Origin: Rhodococcus yunnanensis NBRC 103083
GTDB lineage: Bacteria > Actinomycetota > Actinomycetes > Mycobacteriales > Mycobacteriaceae
Length of the DNA: 64,000 bases
Direction of reading: 5' to 3'
Assembly (NCBI RefSeq): GCF_001895005.1
Contig: NZ_BCXH01000017.1
Location: forward strand, 1 to 64,000
How positions within the stretch are numbered: the stretch's first letter is position 1; every line of letters begins with the position of its first letter. The notes under the pieces are model-generated. The model was given only the letters and a program-made list of their open reading frames with translations, made no database searches and was not told the origin of the DNA. The position numbers and the translations under genes are program-made. This document shows positions 1 to 9,829 of this stretch, piece by piece.

Positions 1-78
1 GGGGGATGCGGTGTGCGTGGCCGCCGAGGCTCAGGGTGGGGGAGGGGAGGGTCGGCGTACTAGGGGTGCGGACGAAGC

Positions 79-116
79 AAAAGAGGGCAACACCCGAATG
101 GGTGCCGCCCTCTTTT
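79..116. terminator. Bidirectional hairpin terminator after qcrB
   Basis: A long inverted repeat pairs AAAAGAGGGC (79-88) with GCCCTCTTTT (107-116). An inner stem CACCC/GGGTG encloses a GAAT loop. Both strands read into a T-run, so it can stop the qcr transcript coming from the right and any transcript coming from the left. It lies 15 bases beyond the qcrB stop codon. Positions 1-78 show no gene that I can support. Confidence 0.85.
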
Positions 117-130
117 CGTTCTGAAACTGT

Positions 131-1912
131 CTAGTGCTCGCTCTCACTGTCCTGGTGTGCAGGGGAGTGATCGCTTGCGCCGTTGCCACTGGACAGATCG
201 TTGGATTCATGTCCGTTCGAGCTGTGGCCCTTCGACCCGCTGCCGTTCGAACCATTGCCGTTCGATCCGTGACCATTGGACCCATGGCCGTTGGTCGAAC
301 CGTTGCTGGTCTGGTAGGTCTTCAGCATCTTCAGCTGCTCTACCTCGCCGTGGTGCAAGGCCTCTTCGAGTGCCTTGCTCTCCGCTACCGGGTCGGGGCG
401 GAAGATCGAACCGGAACCGGGCTTGCCGGCAGATCCGAGCTTGTTCATCTTCTTCGGGAGCGCTGCACCCTGGTAGTCGAGCGGGATCGGGTGACCGTGA
501 TCGTCGACCGGTCCGAGTGGCTGATGAATCTCGACGTACTGGCCGTGCGGCAGACGCTTGATGATGCCGGTCTCGATTCCGTGATCGAGGACTGCACGGT
601 CACTGCGCTGGAGGCCGATGCAGAACCGGTACGCAACGAAGTACGCGATGGGCGGCAGTACGAGCATGCCGATTCGGCCGATCCACGTCATGGCGTTCAA
701 CGAGATGTCGAACTTGTACGCCACGATGTCGTTGACACACGAGATGGTCAACACGATGTAGAACGCCAGGACCATCGCGCCGATTGCGGTACGGACCGGG
801 ACGTCGCGGGGGCGCTGGAGCAGGTTGTGGTGCGCACGGTCCCCGGTCAGACGCTTCTCGATCCAGGGGTACGCGATCATCACGGTGAAGACGAGACCCA
901 TGATCAGCGCGACGGCGAACACGGCAGGGATCGTGTATCGACCCGCAATGTAGATGTCCCAGGCCGGCCACAGACGAGCGAGACCGTCGGTCCACATCAT
1001 GTAGAAGTCGGGCTGTGATCCAGCCGAGACCTGCGCTGGGTTGTACGGGCCGAGGTTCCAGATCGGGTTGATCTGGAACAGACCGCCCATGAGTGCAAGC
1101 ACGCCGAACGTGACGGCGAAGAACGCGCCGGACTTCACAGCGAACACAGGGAGGATTCGGACGCCGACGACGTTGGTCTCGGTGCGGCCGGGTCCGGGGA
1201 ACTGCGTGTGCTTCTGGTACCAGACCAACGCCAGGTGAGCTGCGATCAACGCGAGGATGATGGCAGGCAGCAGCAGGACGTGTGCAACGTACAGGCGCGG
1301 AATGATGATGGTGCCGGGGAAGTCGCCGTCGAAGACCATCCAGTGCAACCAGGTTCCGATCACCGGGATGCTCATCGAGATGCCGGAGAACGCCGCTCGA
1401 AGGCCGGTGCCCGAGAGCAGGTCGTCGGGAAGCGAGTAACCGAAGAAGCCCTCGAACATCGCCAGGATCAGCAGAAGGCAACCGATGACCCAGTTGGCCT
1501 CACGCGGACGACGGAATGCTCCGGTGAAGAAGATGCGGAGCATGTGCACGATGATCGAGCAGGCGAACATGAGCGCTGCCCAGTGGTGAATCTGTCGCAT
1601 GAACAGACCGCCGCGGACCTCGAACGAGATGTTCAGCGCGGTTTCGTAAGCACGAGACATCGATACGCCACGGAGTGGTTCGTAGATGCCGTTGTACTCG
1701 ACCTCGCTGAGGGAGGGGTCGAAGAACAACGTCAGGAACACACCCGAGATCAGCAGGATGATGAAGCTGTACAGCGCGATCTCACCGAGGAGGAAAGACC
1801 AGTGCGTCGGGAAGACCTTGTTGATCTGGCGACGTATACCCGGTGCCAGGTGGTAACGACTGTCTACGTCGTCAGCCTGCTTGGCAGCGAGGGCTTGCAG
1901 TGAAGGGCTCAT
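131..1912 (-). CDS. qcrB: Cytochrome bc1 complex cytochrome b subunit (QcrB)
   Basis: This is the membrane cytochrome b of the menaquinol:cytochrome c reductase, 593 residues from the ATG at 1912, which overlaps the qcrA stop by 4 bases. Haem-ligand histidines are visible in QIHHW, IVHML, YVAHV and AAHLA. PDFYMMW stands in the position of the quinol-site PEWY motif. There are about eight or nine membrane segments. Actinobacterial QcrB has a long C-terminal extension, and here it ends in a low-complexity Ser/Asn/Gly/His tract of about 60 residues. It is the last gene of ctaE-qcrCAB and part of the bcc-aa3 respiratory supercomplex. An in-frame upstream start would add 79 residues read through qcrA and is rejected. 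Confidence 0.97.
   Translation of the reverse strand: MSPSLQALAAKQADDVDSRYHLAPGIRRQINKVFPTHWSFLLGEIALYSFIILLISGVFLTLFFDPSLSEVEYNGIYEPLRGVSMSRAYETALNISFEVRGGLFMRQIHHWAALMFACSIIVHMLRIFFTGAFRRPREANWVIGCLLLILAMFEGFFGYSLPDDLLSGTGLRAAFSGISMSIPVIGTWLHWMVFDGDFPGTIIIPRLYVAHVLLLPAIILALIAAHLALVWYQKHTQFPGPGRTETNVVGVRILPVFAVKSGAFFAVTFGVLALMGGLFQINPIWNLGPYNPAQVSAGSQPDFYMMWTDGLARLWPAWDIYIAGRYTIPAVFAVALIMGLVFTVMIAYPWIEKRLTGDRAHHNLLQRPRDVPVRTAIGAMVLAFYIVLTISCVNDIVAYKFDISLNAMTWIGRIGMLVLPPIAYFVAYRFCIGLQRSDRAVLDHGIETGIIKRLPHGQYVEIHQPLGPVDDHGHPIPLDYQGAALPKKMNKLGSAGKPGSGSIFRPDPVAESKALEEALHHGEVEQLKMLKTYQTSNGSTNGHGSNGHGSNGNGSNGSGSKGHSSNGHESNDLSSGNGASDHSPAHQDSESEH
195..312 (-). repeat. Degenerate SNGHG repeats at the QcrB C-terminus
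   Basis: The 3' end of qcrB encodes serial SNG, GHG, GNG and GSG units from a degenerate repeat of about 12-15 bases, visible on the plus strand as recurring ccgttcga and ccattg words. The resulting tail is hydrophilic, uncharged and probably disordered on the membrane surface. Such tracts vary in copy number by slippage. Confidence 0.7.
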
Positions 1913-3114
1913 GATTCGCTCTCCGCTTCGGTGTTCGGGCGGCGCTCCCAGAAGGCAGGTCCGAGGGCTTCGATGAAGTCTCCGCTGGCAACGAGGAATC
2001 CTTCTTCGTTGACCGTGATCGGCAGCTGCGGCAGAGCACGAGCGGCCGGACCGAAGATCGGCTTGCAGTATTCGAGTGCGTTGAACTGCGACTGGTGGCA
2101 GGGGCACAGGATGCGGTTGGTCTGCTGCTCGTACAACGACGTCGGGCAACCGAGGTGGGTGCAGATCTTCGAGTAACCGAAGTAGTCGCCGTAGTTGAAG
2201 CTTTCCTGGCCCTTGCGCTTGATGACCTTGGCCGTGTCCTCGGAACGGAGACGGATGAGCATCACCGAGTTACGGATACCACGCAGCGACGCGAGCAACG
2301 CATGATCGTCGTCGCGGTCGGCCTCGCGGAACGGGAACACGGTTTCCATGGCTCCGGCATCCATATCCTCGGGGCGCACCAACACGACGTCGTGGGGACG
2401 TCCGGTGTCACGCCGAAGGTAGATCGTCTCCCCAGGGTAGCGCGGAGTCCAGCCGGAAACCCAGAGCGGAGACTTGTCGCCTTCTGCCCACGGGTTCTTG
2501 ATCAGACCGCCGAGCGGAAGAATGGCCATGATTCCGAGGGCGCCGCCGCCGAAGAACAGCGAACGCTTGATGACCTTGCGACGACCGATGGTCGACGTGG
2601 CGAGCGAATCGCCGAGCTCGGCGACGACCGTCTGGCGGTCGACCTCCGAGGATTGACCGTCGTGGCGGTCCTGGATGGAGACCTCTTCAGGGATGAACTT
2701 CTTGGTGAACTGCACCGCGCCGACGCCTACGCCGAGAATCGCCAGACCCATGGTCAGACCGATCAGCGGTGTGTAGAGCGTGTACAGGCCGTAGTTCTCC
2801 TCTCCCATGCCCGCGTACTCCCACGGCCAGAAGAGGTAGATCCCGATGAATGCCACTGCCGATACACCGGAGAGCGCGAACCAGAACGCGACGTTGCGCT
2901 CGGCGCGCTTCTCGGCGCGGGTGCCTGTGACGGCCCAGCGATCGCGGCGGTAGGCAACATCGACGTGGTCGAGGTTGGTTCCCAGCTCGACGAGCTGGTC
3001 GCGCGTCATTCCGGCGAGTTCCTCGTCGGTGTACTTCTTGTTCACGTCCACCTTGTCGACTTTCGTGCTGTCGGCGTGGCCACTGTCGGTACGCCCGGAA
3101 TCAGCATCGCTCAT
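1909..3114 (-). CDS. qcrA: Cytochrome bc1 complex Rieske iron-sulfur subunit (QcrA)
   Basis: This 401-residue protein passes electrons from menaquinol to the dihaem cytochrome QcrC. The Rieske [2Fe-2S] ligands are visible as CTHLGC and CPCHQS near the C-terminus. The N-terminal half has about 105 charged residues followed by three membrane segments, the actinobacterial architecture rather than the single anchor of proteobacteria. The ATG at 3114 overlaps the qcrC stop by 4 bases, and its own stop overlaps the qcrB start in the same way, so translation is coupled through qcrC-A-B. Confidence 0.97.
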   Translation of the reverse strand: MSDADSGRTDSGHADSTKVDKVDVNKKYTDEELAGMTRDQLVELGTNLDHVDVAYRRDRWAVTGTRAEKRAERNVAFWFALSGVSAVAFIGIYLFWPWEYAGMGEENYGLYTLYTPLIGLTMGLAILGVGVGAVQFTKKFIPEEVSIQDRHDGQSSEVDRQTVVAELGDSLATSTIGRRKVIKRSLFFGGGALGIMAILPLGGLIKNPWAEGDKSPLWVSGWTPRYPGETIYLRRDTGRPHDVVLVRPEDMDAGAMETVFPFREADRDDDHALLASLRGIRNSVMLIRLRSEDTAKVIKRKGQESFNYGDYFGYSKICTHLGCPTSLYEQQTNRILCPCHQSQFNALEYCKPIFGPAARALPQLPITVNEEGFLVASGDFIEALGPAFWERRPNTEAESES

Positions 3115-3989
3115 GACCTTGATCCGATCCATAGTGTTGCGCCGACGACAGCAGCGATTCCGACTACCCAGATTGCGATTGCTTCGGTACCGGGACCGAA
3201 GCCGCCCAGACCCCAACCGCCGGGTGCGGTCGTTTCCTGCGCCGATTTCACGTACGAGATGATGTCGATCTTCTCTTCCTGCGTCAGCTGACGGTCGGAG
3301 AATTTCGGCATGTTCTGCGGCCCGGTGAGCATTGCCGCGTAGATCTGCTGCTCGCTGGCGGGTCCGAGTGGGGGAGCGAACTTGCCCGAGGACAGTGCGC
3401 CTCCCTCGCCGGTGAAGTTGTGGCACGAGGCGCAGTTCAACCGGAAGAGTTCGCTGCCGCGAGCGATGTCGCCGCCGGTGAGCGAGGACTGTGCGATGTC
3501 ACCGTTGCTGTCGCGGATGACCGTCGGTCCTCCGCCGTTCGCCTGGATGTATGCGCCGAGTGCGTCGATCTGCTTGTCGTCGAACTTCGGTGGCTTACGC
3601 ATGATCTGAGCCTCGTTGCGCACCGCCGGCATACGCCCTGACGAGACCTGGAAGTACACCGCAGCTTCGCCGACGCCGATGAGGCTGGGTCCGCGGTCCT
3701 GTACGCCCTGCAGGTTCACGCCGTGGCACGTGACGCACGAGGTGTCGTAGAGCTGCTTGCCTTCGCGGATCAAGGCGGCCGAATCCTGATCGGCCGTCGC
3801 CACCTGCGGTGTCGGTGTCAGAGCAGAAGCGAGGAATCCCGCGCTGATGAGTCCCATCATGAGTACGAGGGCGCCGGTCACGCGTCGACGCACCTTGCGC
3901 TGACGTCGGCTCTTGATGGCCGATGGTGATCCTGCCGAGGCGGATCCGTTGGTGCTGTCACCGGATGCTGCTGGGGGAGATGAACTCAT
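3111..3989 (-). CDS. qcrC: Cytochrome bc1 complex dihaem cytochrome c subunit (QcrC)
   Basis: QcrC replaces both cytochrome c1 and soluble cytochrome c in Actinobacteria and hands electrons directly to the aa3 oxidase. The 292-residue protein has two CxxCH haem sites (CVTCH and CASCH), an N-terminal membrane segment after a basic stretch, and a C-terminal anchor just before the end. The ATG at 3989 is preceded by the purine-rich AAGGGATAGAAG. About 100 bases separate it from ctaE upstream, and it overlaps qcrA by 4 bases. Confidence 0.97.
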   Translation of the reverse strand: MSSSPPAASGDSTNGSASAGSPSAIKSRRQRKVRRRVTGALVLMMGLISAGFLASALTPTPQVATADQDSAALIREGKQLYDTSCVTCHGVNLQGVQDRGPSLIGVGEAAVYFQVSSGRMPAVRNEAQIMRKPPKFDDKQIDALGAYIQANGGGPTVIRDSNGDIAQSSLTGGDIARGSELFRLNCASCHNFTGEGGALSSGKFAPPLGPASEQQIYAAMLTGPQNMPKFSDRQLTQEEKIDIISYVKSAQETTAPGGWGLGGFGPGTEAIAIWVVGIAAVVGATLWIGSRS

Positions 3990-4090
3990 CTTCTATCCCT
4001 TGTCGTGTCGGGACGGACTGAACGTCGGGGGCTGATACCGAACGTCCGCTGCGGTTGACGAAGTGAAAACACTGAAACTGCGTTCGTGCA

Positions 4091-4702
4091 TCAGCGGATG
4101 AAGTAGATGGTCGCGAACAGTGCGATCCAGACGATGTCGACGAAGTGCCAGTAGTAGGAGACGACGATCGCGGCGGTTGCCTGAGCAGGCGTGAACTTGC
4201 TGACCAAGGTTCTGGTGATCAGGAACACGAATGCGATCAATCCGCCGATGACGTGGAGTCCGTGGAAACCGGTCGTGATGTAGAAGACCGATCCGTAGAC
4301 ACTCGACGACAGCGTCGTGCCCTCGTGCACCAGGTGGTAGTACTCGTACCCCTGGCCGGCAACGAAGAACGCGCCCATGAACAGGGTGATGATGTACCAG
4401 CGTCGCAACCCGAAGACGTCACCGCGCTCGGCGGCGAACACACCGAGCTGGCAGGTGAACGACGACGCGATCAACACGGCGGTCACCGGCACGGCGAGCG
4501 CAAGGTTGAGCTCGGTCGGTTCTGGTGGCCAGTTGCCGTTGGCTTGCGCCCGTGCGACGAAATACATCGCGAAAAGTCCAGCGAAGAACATGAGTTCGCT
4601 GGACAACCACACAATCGTGCCGACGCTGACCATATTGGGGCGGTTCAGCGAGTGCACGCGTTGGGTGATTGCCGATCCTTGAGTCCCTACAGCGCTCGTC
4701 AC
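4091..4702 (-). CDS. ctaE: Cytochrome c oxidase subunit III (CtaE)
   Basis: Subunit III of the aa3-type oxidase, 203 residues with seven predicted membrane segments. Family-typical stretches include [10 protein letters not shown], the WLSSELMFF helix and the C-terminal SYYWHFVD. I chose the GTG at 4702, giving MTSAVGTQ, which matches the M. tuberculosis start as I remember it. A CATACT -10 element lies 7 bases upstream and there is no ribosome binding site, so the mRNA is probably leaderless. An upstream ATG would add 12 residues. It is the first gene of the ctaE-qcrCAB operon. Confidence 0.96.
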   Translation of the reverse strand: MTSAVGTQGSAITQRVHSLNRPNMVSVGTIVWLSSELMFFAGLFAMYFVARAQANGNWPPEPTELNLALAVPVTAVLIASSFTCQLGVFAAERGDVFGLRRWYIITLFMGAFFVAGQGYEYYHLVHEGTTLSSSVYGSVFYITTGFHGLHVIGGLIAFVFLITRTLVSKFTPAQATAAIVVSYYWHFVDIVWIALFATIYFIR

Positions 4703-4709
4703 AGAAAGA

Positions 4710-4715
4710 AGTATG
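4710..4715 (-). promoter_or_regulatory. Probable -10 element of the ctaE-qcrCAB operon
   Basis: On the minus strand CATACT (5 of 6 matches to TATACT) lies 7 bases before the GTG of ctaE. This places +1 at or next to the start codon. The -35 region is weak (TTCGGT). Confidence 0.5.
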
Positions 4716-4853
4716 ACTGGCCGTAGTACCGAACGCATACCCGGGTCCGGTGTTGGCGCGTCGCGAACTGGACGACCGTCGACGGCAGCACTCGCGGGCC
4801 AGGTCGAACCGGGTGAGTGGGCTCGAGATCCGGTGTCGTGGAAGGCTTGCCTC

Positions 4854-5339
4854 ATGGCAACGAACGATGGCGCAGGTTGGTTCCGGCGTCTGTTTTCGCG
4901 CTCGAAATCGATTCCGCTCGACCCCACGCAGGGCGATTTGGTGGTAGTCGCGTACTCGTACGACGACGCCGAGTCCTGTTCGGCGGCTCTGGCTCGCGGT
5001 GCCGACGACGGCGGATGGGTCGCGGAGGCCGAAGCCGTGCTTCGGCACCATCTGATTCTCCCGTCGGACACGGTCGGGGATGCGGCGTCGATCGCCGCAC
5101 AGGATGGATACGCGCTGACCGACCCGGCGGCGATAGTCGTCCACGCCGAACCTGTGCCCGTCCATCGGCCGGTCGTCGAGGGCGGGGTGTCGGTGACACT
5201 GCAACGAGTGCAGGTGGTCGACGCGCTGCATTGCTCTCAGGAACGGTCGAGGATGGCGGGTTTGGCGCAGCGGCGAGGCGGCATCGTGCTGGGTTGGGAT
5301 GCACTGCAACCTGCATCCGGCCCGGACCTGGACGTCTGA
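4854..5339 (+). CDS. Conserved hypothetical protein between ctaE and trpD
   Basis: A 161-residue acidic protein starting at an ATG preceded by GGAAGG with 8-base spacing. It opens with a basic aromatic stretch ([11 protein letters not shown]). The body contains [15 protein letters not shown] and a [19 protein letters not shown] segment, and I see no membrane segment or signal peptide. I do not recognise a family with known function. It is divergent from ctaE and 59 bases before trpD. In-frame codons upstream are also open, but the ribosome binding site supports this start. Codon use matches the neighbours. Confidence 0.75.
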   Translation: MATNDGAGWFRRLFSRSKSIPLDPTQGDLVVVAYSYDDAESCSAALARGADDGGWVAEAEAVLRHHLILPSDTVGDAASIAAQDGYALTDPAAIVVHAEPVPVHRPVVEGGVSVTLQRVQVVDALHCSQERSRMAGLAQRRGGIVLGWDALQPASGPDLDV

Positions 5340-5398
5340 CTAAGCTTTCGACGCACGTTGTGGGTCCAAGTCGTCAGTCCAGGAAGGCACGGGAGAAC

Positions 5399-6472
5399 AT
5401 GACCGAACCGAAGACCGGCGAGGCACAGCGGACGTGGAAGTCGATACTCGGCGCACTGACGTCCTCGAAGGATCTCTCGGCTGCCGATACCGGCTGGGCG
5501 ATGGACGAGATCATGTCCGACAACGCCACCGCGGCACAGATCGCCGCTTTCGGGGTCGCCTTGAAGATGAAGGGTCCGACCTCGGCCGAGGTGCGGGGTC
5601 TCGCGGACTCGATGTTGGCCCACGCGAGCCTCGTGGACAGCGAACCGGATGCGGTCGATGTCGTCGGGACCGGCGGCGACGGCGCGGACACCGTCAACAT
5701 CTCGACGATGGCGGCGATCGTCGTTGCTGCTGCAGGGGCGCCGGTTGTGAAACACGGCAACAGGGCCGCGTCGTCGCGCAGTGGCACCACCGATGTCCTC
5801 GAGGCGCTTGGAGTGAAGTTCGGCCTCGGCCCCGCGGGCGTTGCGCAGAGCGTTCGTGACGTCGGGATCGGATTCTGCTTCGCTCCCGTCTATCACCCTG
5901 CGCTGCGATTCGCCGGTCCACCGCGCAAGGAAATCGGAATTCCGACGGTCTTCAACGTGCTGGGTCCCCTGACGAACCCGGGCAGACCTCGTGCAGGCCT
6001 GATCGGTTGCGCGTTCGAAACGCTGGCTCCCGTTGTTGCAGGAGTATTCGCTGAGCGAGGGACGAGCGCCCTCGTCGTCCGGGGCGACGACGGATTGGAC
6101 GAGATCACCTTGTCGTCGACGACCACGGTGCACGTGGTCTCGAACGGCGATGTGACGGTGACACAGATCGATCCACGAGACTTCGGGTTCGATCTGGTGC
6201 CGATCGGCGCACTGCGGGGCGGGAATGCCGAATACAACGCCGGTGTCGCACGTGCGGTCTTCGGCGGGGAAACCGGGCCTGTCCGTGACGCTGTCCTGCT
6301 CAATGCGGCTGCTGCACTGACTGCGCACGACGGCATTGCGGGCGGAGTCGACGCGAAGGAGCTGGTGACATCGATGGCCGGAGGGCTCGAGCGCGCGATA
6401 CGTGCAGTGGATTCCGGTGCCGCAACCGATCTGCTCGCACGCTGGGTCGCCAGGTCAAACGAGTTGGAGTAG
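5399..6472 (+). CDS. trpD: Anthranilate phosphoribosyltransferase (TrpD)
   Basis: Catalyses anthranilate plus PRPP to phosphoribosyl-anthranilate in tryptophan synthesis. The 357-residue protein has the glycine-rich PRPP site [14 protein letters not shown] and the [21 protein letters not shown] region, both family signatures, followed by [19 protein letters not shown]. The ATG at 5399 has AGGAAGG and GGGAG upstream. It sits apart from other trp genes, as it does in mycobacteria, and converges on the Lrp-domain gene with only two bases between stop codons. Confidence 0.97.
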   Translation: MTEPKTGEAQRTWKSILGALTSSKDLSAADTGWAMDEIMSDNATAAQIAAFGVALKMKGPTSAEVRGLADSMLAHASLVDSEPDAVDVVGTGGDGADTVNISTMAAIVVAAAGAPVVKHGNRAASSRSGTTDVLEALGVKFGLGPAGVAQSVRDVGIGFCFAPVYHPALRFAGPPRKEIGIPTVFNVLGPLTNPGRPRAGLIGCAFETLAPVVAGVFAERGTSALVVRGDDGLDEITLSSTTTVHVVSNGDVTVTQIDPRDFGFDLVPIGALRGGNAEYNAGVARAVFGGETGPVRDAVLLNAAAALTAHDGIAGGVDAKELVTSMAGGLERAIRAVDSGAATDLLARWVARSNELE

Positions 6473-6474
6473 TC

Positions 6475-6750
6475 CTACTCGCCGATCGAGAAGCCTGCTT
6501 CCACGTCCGCGCTCGAATACGACTGGAACGCGATGTGGGTTGCCGTGTTCACTACACCAGGCACCTTGTTGATGCGGCCTGTCACGACCTCGGCGATCTC
6601 TTGGTGGTCGCGGACCTTGACGATCGCGATGAGATCCACATCGCCTGCGCACGAATAGACTTCGGTCACACCTGCGACGTCGGCGACGGCCTGAGCCGTC
6701 TCCGGGATGGCACGGGCTTCGGCGTCGATCATGACGATTGCGTTGATCAC
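6475..6750 (-). CDS. Stand-alone Lrp/AsnC effector-binding (RAM) domain protein
   Basis: A 91-residue protein made only of the alpha/beta ligand-binding domain of Lrp/AsnC regulators, with no helix-turn-helix. The pattern AIVMIDAEARAIPETAQAV, GVTEVYSCAGDVDLIAIVKV and INKVPGVVNTATHIAF fits the beta-alpha-beta fold that binds amino acids at subunit interfaces. Start is the GTG at 6750 with AAGGAA upstream. Lone RAM domains can act as amino-acid sensors or partners of full-length Lrp proteins. Its place beside trpD suggests, but does not show, an aromatic amino-acid link. Confidence 0.88.
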   Translation of the reverse strand: MINAIVMIDAEARAIPETAQAVADVAGVTEVYSCAGDVDLIAIVKVRDHQEIAEVVTGRINKVPGVVNTATHIAFQSYSSADVEAGFSIGE

Positions 6751-6804
6751 GGGGTTCCTTCACGATCGGTGACACGGCACGCGGGTACGTGACGAACGAC
6801 AAGC

Positions 6805-8535
6805 TTAAAGGGCGCGCCGCGCGGGGACCTCGTGTGCGGTGTGTTCGCGTCGCGAGATGTCGCGCGCGGCGGCGCACCACTGTTTCCAGCTCCCTGCGGC
6901 GTGGACGGGTTCGAAGTACCCGTCGGTGGTCCGCACTATCCGAACCCCGTCCGTGTCCAGCCAGCGCGCGATGAGGCCCACCTCCTCCGGCGATGCGCCC
7001 CGAAGCGGAGTCGAGTCGGGGACGACCGTCTCGGCGGCGGCAGTGATCGCGTCCACGACGGGCATCGGATGTACGCGGCGCGGCGCCACGGCTGCGCCGG
7101 TCAGCCTGCCGTGTCGAATCACCGCCAGTTCCCAGCCGCCCTCCGCGGTGCGCCGCGCGACGACCAGTTCGGCGATCGCGGCTACTGCGGCAAGGCGGTG
7201 CATCCGGGCGAGCATGTCCGCGAGAACGGCGAGACGGTCCCGCAAACGAGCCGCGGATTCGAACAGCTCGGACTCGGCCAACTGCGTGACCCTCGACAGC
7301 GCAGCCTGCAGTGCGGAATCGTCGGTGCCTGCCGCCAACGCCATGAACTTCGCCGGGAACGACGCGTAGTCCTCGGCCGACAGAAGTCCGGCTTCGGCAG
7401 CGGCGCAGCCTCCCACCGCGGTGGGCGGGCAGTCGGCTCCGTGCATCGCCGATCTCGGAATACGCCGAGTGCAGGTGCGAATCGAACAGAATTCTGCGAT
7501 CAGGGCAGCCGCGTCGGCCGCGTCGGCTCGGGCGGCGAACGGACCGAGTGATCCGATGGCAGGTGTCCGAACCACCGACAACCTGGGGAAGGCCTCGACG
7601 GTGGCAGTGATCCACCATCCCTTCTTCGGAAACTTCGACCGCCGGTTGTAGGGCGGGATGTGCGCGCTCAGAAGCCTCAGCTCGCGTACTCCGGCTTCGA
7701 GTCCGTGTGCACACTCCACATGGGCGACGTCGACGGCCAACGACACCATCTCCTTCATCCGCCCGCGGGTCTCCGAGCCGGTGAAGTAGTTGCGGACGCG
7801 GCGTTGCAGATTGGTCGACGTACCGACGTACAGAACCTCGTTGCCGGGTCCCTTGAACAGGTAGACCCCAGGCGATCTCGGTAGTCCAGCGGCAAGATGA
7901 CGCTTCGCTCGTTGGCCGGACGAGACGTTCGGCAAGTAGTCGACGAGCTCCGCGTAGCTGTGCACCCCTTGGTTTCCGACGCGCTCGATGAGGGCATGCA
8001 GCACGTCGACGGTGGCGCGGGCGTCGTCGAGAGCCCGGTGCGTCGGTTGCGTACTCACCTCGAAGAGCGTGGACAGCGCGGACAGCTTGACCGACGGTGC
8101 TTCGTCGCGGGTGAGAACGCGACGCGCGAGTTTGACGGTGCACAGGACCGAGAACGAGGGCCAGGCGATGTCCATGCGGCTTGCTGCGGCGCGCAGAAAG
8201 CCGGTGTCGAAGCGTGCGTTGTGTGCGACCAGCACGCTTCCGCGAGCGAACTCGAGGAATGCCGGTAAGACGCGTTCGATTCTCGGCGCTCCGATCAGCA
8301 TTGCCGTCGTGATCCCGGTCAGCTCGACGATGTACGGGGGAATGGAGCGGCCGGGATCGACGAGTGTCGCGAACTCGGCGATCACCTCGCCGCCTCGAAT
8401 CTTGACCGCACCGATCTCGGTGATCGCCTCCGTGTCGGCGCTGCCCCCCGTCGTCTCCAGGTCGACGACGACGAACGTGGTCTGGTGCAGTGGTGTGTCC
8501 AGTTCGTCGAAACTGAGTTGGATCGGAAGGCTCAC
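6805..8535 (-). CDS. DEDDh 3'-5' exonuclease fused to UvrC-like GIY-YIG domain (Rv2191-like)
   Basis: A 576-residue two-domain nuclease. Residues 20-190 form a DnaQ-type exonuclease with the acidic motifs [14 protein letters not shown] and the HRALDDA box. From about residue 215, [23 protein letters not shown] starts a GIY-YIG endonuclease domain like the N-terminus of UvrC. A UvrC-like central part with a Cys-containing segment ([19 protein letters not shown]) follows. The UvrC C-terminal nuclease and HhH domains are missing. This fusion is typical of Actinobacteria (Rv2191), and a role in DNA repair is inferred. The ATG is at 8535. Confidence 0.93.
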   Translation of the reverse strand: MSLPIQLSFDELDTPLHQTTFVVVDLETTGGSADTEAITEIGAVKIRGGEVIAEFATLVDPGRSIPPYIVELTGITTAMLIGAPRIERVLPAFLEFARGSVLVAHNARFDTGFLRAAASRMDIAWPSFSVLCTVKLARRVLTRDEAPSVKLSALSTLFEVSTQPTHRALDDARATVDVLHALIERVGNQGVHSYAELVDYLPNVSSGQRAKRHLAAGLPRSPGVYLFKGPGNEVLYVGTSTNLQRRVRNYFTGSETRGRMKEMVSLAVDVAHVECAHGLEAGVRELRLLSAHIPPYNRRSKFPKKGWWITATVEAFPRLSVVRTPAIGSLGPFAARADAADAAALIAEFCSIRTCTRRIPRSAMHGADCPPTAVGGCAAAEAGLLSAEDYASFPAKFMALAAGTDDSALQAALSRVTQLAESELFESAARLRDRLAVLADMLARMHRLAAVAAIAELVVARRTAEGGWELAVIRHGRLTGAAVAPRRVHPMPVVDAITAAAETVVPDSTPLRGASPEEVGLIARWLDTDGVRIVRTTDGYFEPVHAAGSWKQWCAAARDISRREHTAHEVPARRAL

Positions 8536-8676
8536 AAGATCTGGACGCTAGACGCGAGCACCGACAGGTCTCGCCCGCACGGACAGGGCGCGGCAGATTC
8601 CTGTCGGAGGCCGCCGCTAGGTTTCGCTCGTATCGGCCGAATTCGGCTCCGCTTCGAGGAAAGAGACGAGGATCAC

Positions 8677-8958
8677 ATGATTGTCGACTGCGGTGATTGC
8701 AAGGTCCGAGATGTCGCCTGCGGGGACTGTGTCGTCACGGTCCTTCTCGGGGCGCCGGGATGGCCCGCCAGGGGCGGTGTGGGTTCCGGCGCGGGGACGC
8801 CGAAAATCGACATCGACCAGGAAGAACTCGGAGCAATCGGTGTGCTCGCCGATGTCGGTCTCGTGCCACGCCTGCGGCTGGTGGTCGACGACGGTTCACC
8901 GGCCCGAAGCGGTTCGTTACCGTCTCGTGATCAGAGCGCCGATCAGCGTGCGGTCTAG
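8677..8958 (+). CDS. Small conserved protein with two N-terminal CxxC motifs
   Basis: A 93-residue protein starting at the ATG after a strong GAGGAAAGAG site. The first 18 residues carry two CxxC pairs (C5/C8 and C15/C18, in VDCGDCKV and ACGDCVV), suggesting a small zinc or disulfide site. The C-terminal 25 residues are polar and low in complexity. I believe similar short proteins occur next to NlpC/P60 genes in related actinomycetes, but no function is known to me. It is separate from the downstream hydrolase, which has its own promoter and riboswitch. Confidence 0.75.
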   Translation: MIVDCGDCKVRDVACGDCVVTVLLGAPGWPARGGVGSGAGTPKIDIDQEELGAIGVLADVGLVPRLRLVVDDGSPARSGSLPSRDQSADQRAV

Positions 8959-8998
8959 TCGAAATCCGAACTATTCGGGGCCGTACGGCGCGTTGGGG

Positions 8999-9028
8999 TC
9001 GACACAAGGGGATGCCGTTTCGTAACCT
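8999..9028 (+). promoter_or_regulatory. Promoter for the riboswitch-controlled NlpC/P60 gene
   Basis: TCGACA (8999-9004) and TAACCT (9023-9028) are separated by 18 bases. This is a good match to housekeeping -35 and TANNNT -10 elements and would start RNA near 9035, just upstream of the riboswitch. Confidence 0.55.
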
Positions 9029-9069
9029 TCCTGAGACCTTGCGGAGTCTCGCCAATCCACACCGGAGCG

Positions 9070-9225
9070 GCGTCGCAAGTCACCGCCTAATCGGGCACTC
9101 GTGAGAGTGGCCGTACCGGGAACCCGATTTCCACTGGGGTGAATCCCGCCGAACCGCACATGCGAGCCGGTGGGTAGGGCTGATCTTCCCAGCCCGAACC
9201 CGTCAGCTAACTCGGTCGGCGGATG
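9070..9225 (+). promoter_or_regulatory. Cyclic di-AMP (ydaO-yuaA) riboswitch
   Basis: The leader carries the conserved ydaO-yuaA core in order: ACCGGGAACCC near 9116, GGGGTGAATCCC near 9135, GGTAGGG near 9172, and CCCGAACCCGTCAGCTAAC near 9193, closing with GTCGGCGG. In Actinobacteria this class sits before cell-wall hydrolase genes and shuts expression when c-di-AMP is high. Here it lies about 30 bases before the GTG of the first NlpC/P60 gene, so control could be transcriptional or through access to its ribosome binding site. Confidence 0.93.
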
Positions 9226-9253
9226 AGTGGAAGAAACGGAGCAAAACCCTCTC

Positions 9254-9811
9254 GTGGCGTCACATACTTCAACCCGTTCATTGCGTCGAATCCTCGTAGC
9301 CGGCGCGATCACAGCCGGCGCGGTCATCCTGCCCGCTGCCCCCGCACTTGCGGCCCCCATCACCATCCCCGGTGTCGGTACCTTCGAAATCCCCGACATT
9401 CCGGGCCTTCCCCCGCTGCCTGCCGTTCCGGGTCTTCCCGCGCTGCCTGCGCCTGCTGCACCTCAGGTGACTCCGGCTGCCAAGGCAGTGCAGGCTGCCG
9501 AGTCCAAGATCGGCGCCCCGTACGTGTACGGCGCATCGGGACCGGACTCGTTCGATTGCTCCGGTCTCGTCCAGTGGGCATACAAGCAGGCAGGCATCAG
9601 CCTCCCGCGTACGAGCTACGACCAGGCTTCGGCGGGCGTGGCGGTGTCGCAGTCCGACTTGCAACCCGGTGACGTCATCTCCTTCTACGGCGGATCGCAC
9701 TCGGGAATCTACGCAGGTAACGGCAACGTCATCCATGCGTCGACGTCCGGTGTTCCGGTCAAGATCGCGCCGGTGGCGTCGATGCCGTACGACGGAGCTC
9801 GTCGCTACTGA
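9254..9811 (+). CDS. Secreted NlpC/P60 peptidoglycan endopeptidase
   Basis: A 185-residue exported hydrolase that cleaves peptide stems of peptidoglycan. A signal peptide ends at ALAAP. A Pro-rich linker (IPGLPPLPAVPGLP) leads to the C-terminal NlpC/P60 domain, with the catalytic Cys in SFDCSGLVQWAY, the His in GSHSGIYAG and a closing HAST. Start is the GTG at 9254, 12 bases after ACGGAG. An earlier in-frame GTG at 9227 falls at the edge of the riboswitch. It shares about 110 C-terminal residues with the next gene and is controlled by the c-di-AMP riboswitch. Confidence 0.94.
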   Translation: MASHTSTRSLRRILVAGAITAGAVILPAAPALAAPITIPGVGTFEIPDIPGLPPLPAVPGLPALPAPAAPQVTPAAKAVQAAESKIGAPYVYGASGPDSFDCSGLVQWAYKQAGISLPRTSYDQASAGVAVSQSDLQPGDVISFYGGSHSGIYAGNGNVIHASTSGVPVKIAPVASMPYDGARRY

Positions 9812-9829
9812 TTCGATGATCTACGGACG

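Noticed and set aside
134-1018. Long plus-strand ORF opposite qcrB
   Set aside because: Antisense shadow of a certain gene in high-GC DNA. The translation is Arg/Val/Asp-rich without family features and has no ribosome site.
2095-3291. 398-codon plus-strand ORF opposite qcrA
   Set aside because: Overlaps the Rieske gene and the qcrC end on the opposite strand, with composition typical of a complementary-strand frame.
9227-9811. First NlpC/P60 gene starting at the GTG at 9227
   Set aside because: This codon abuts the closing helix of the riboswitch. The GTG at 9254 has ACGGAG upstream and gives a normal signal peptide.
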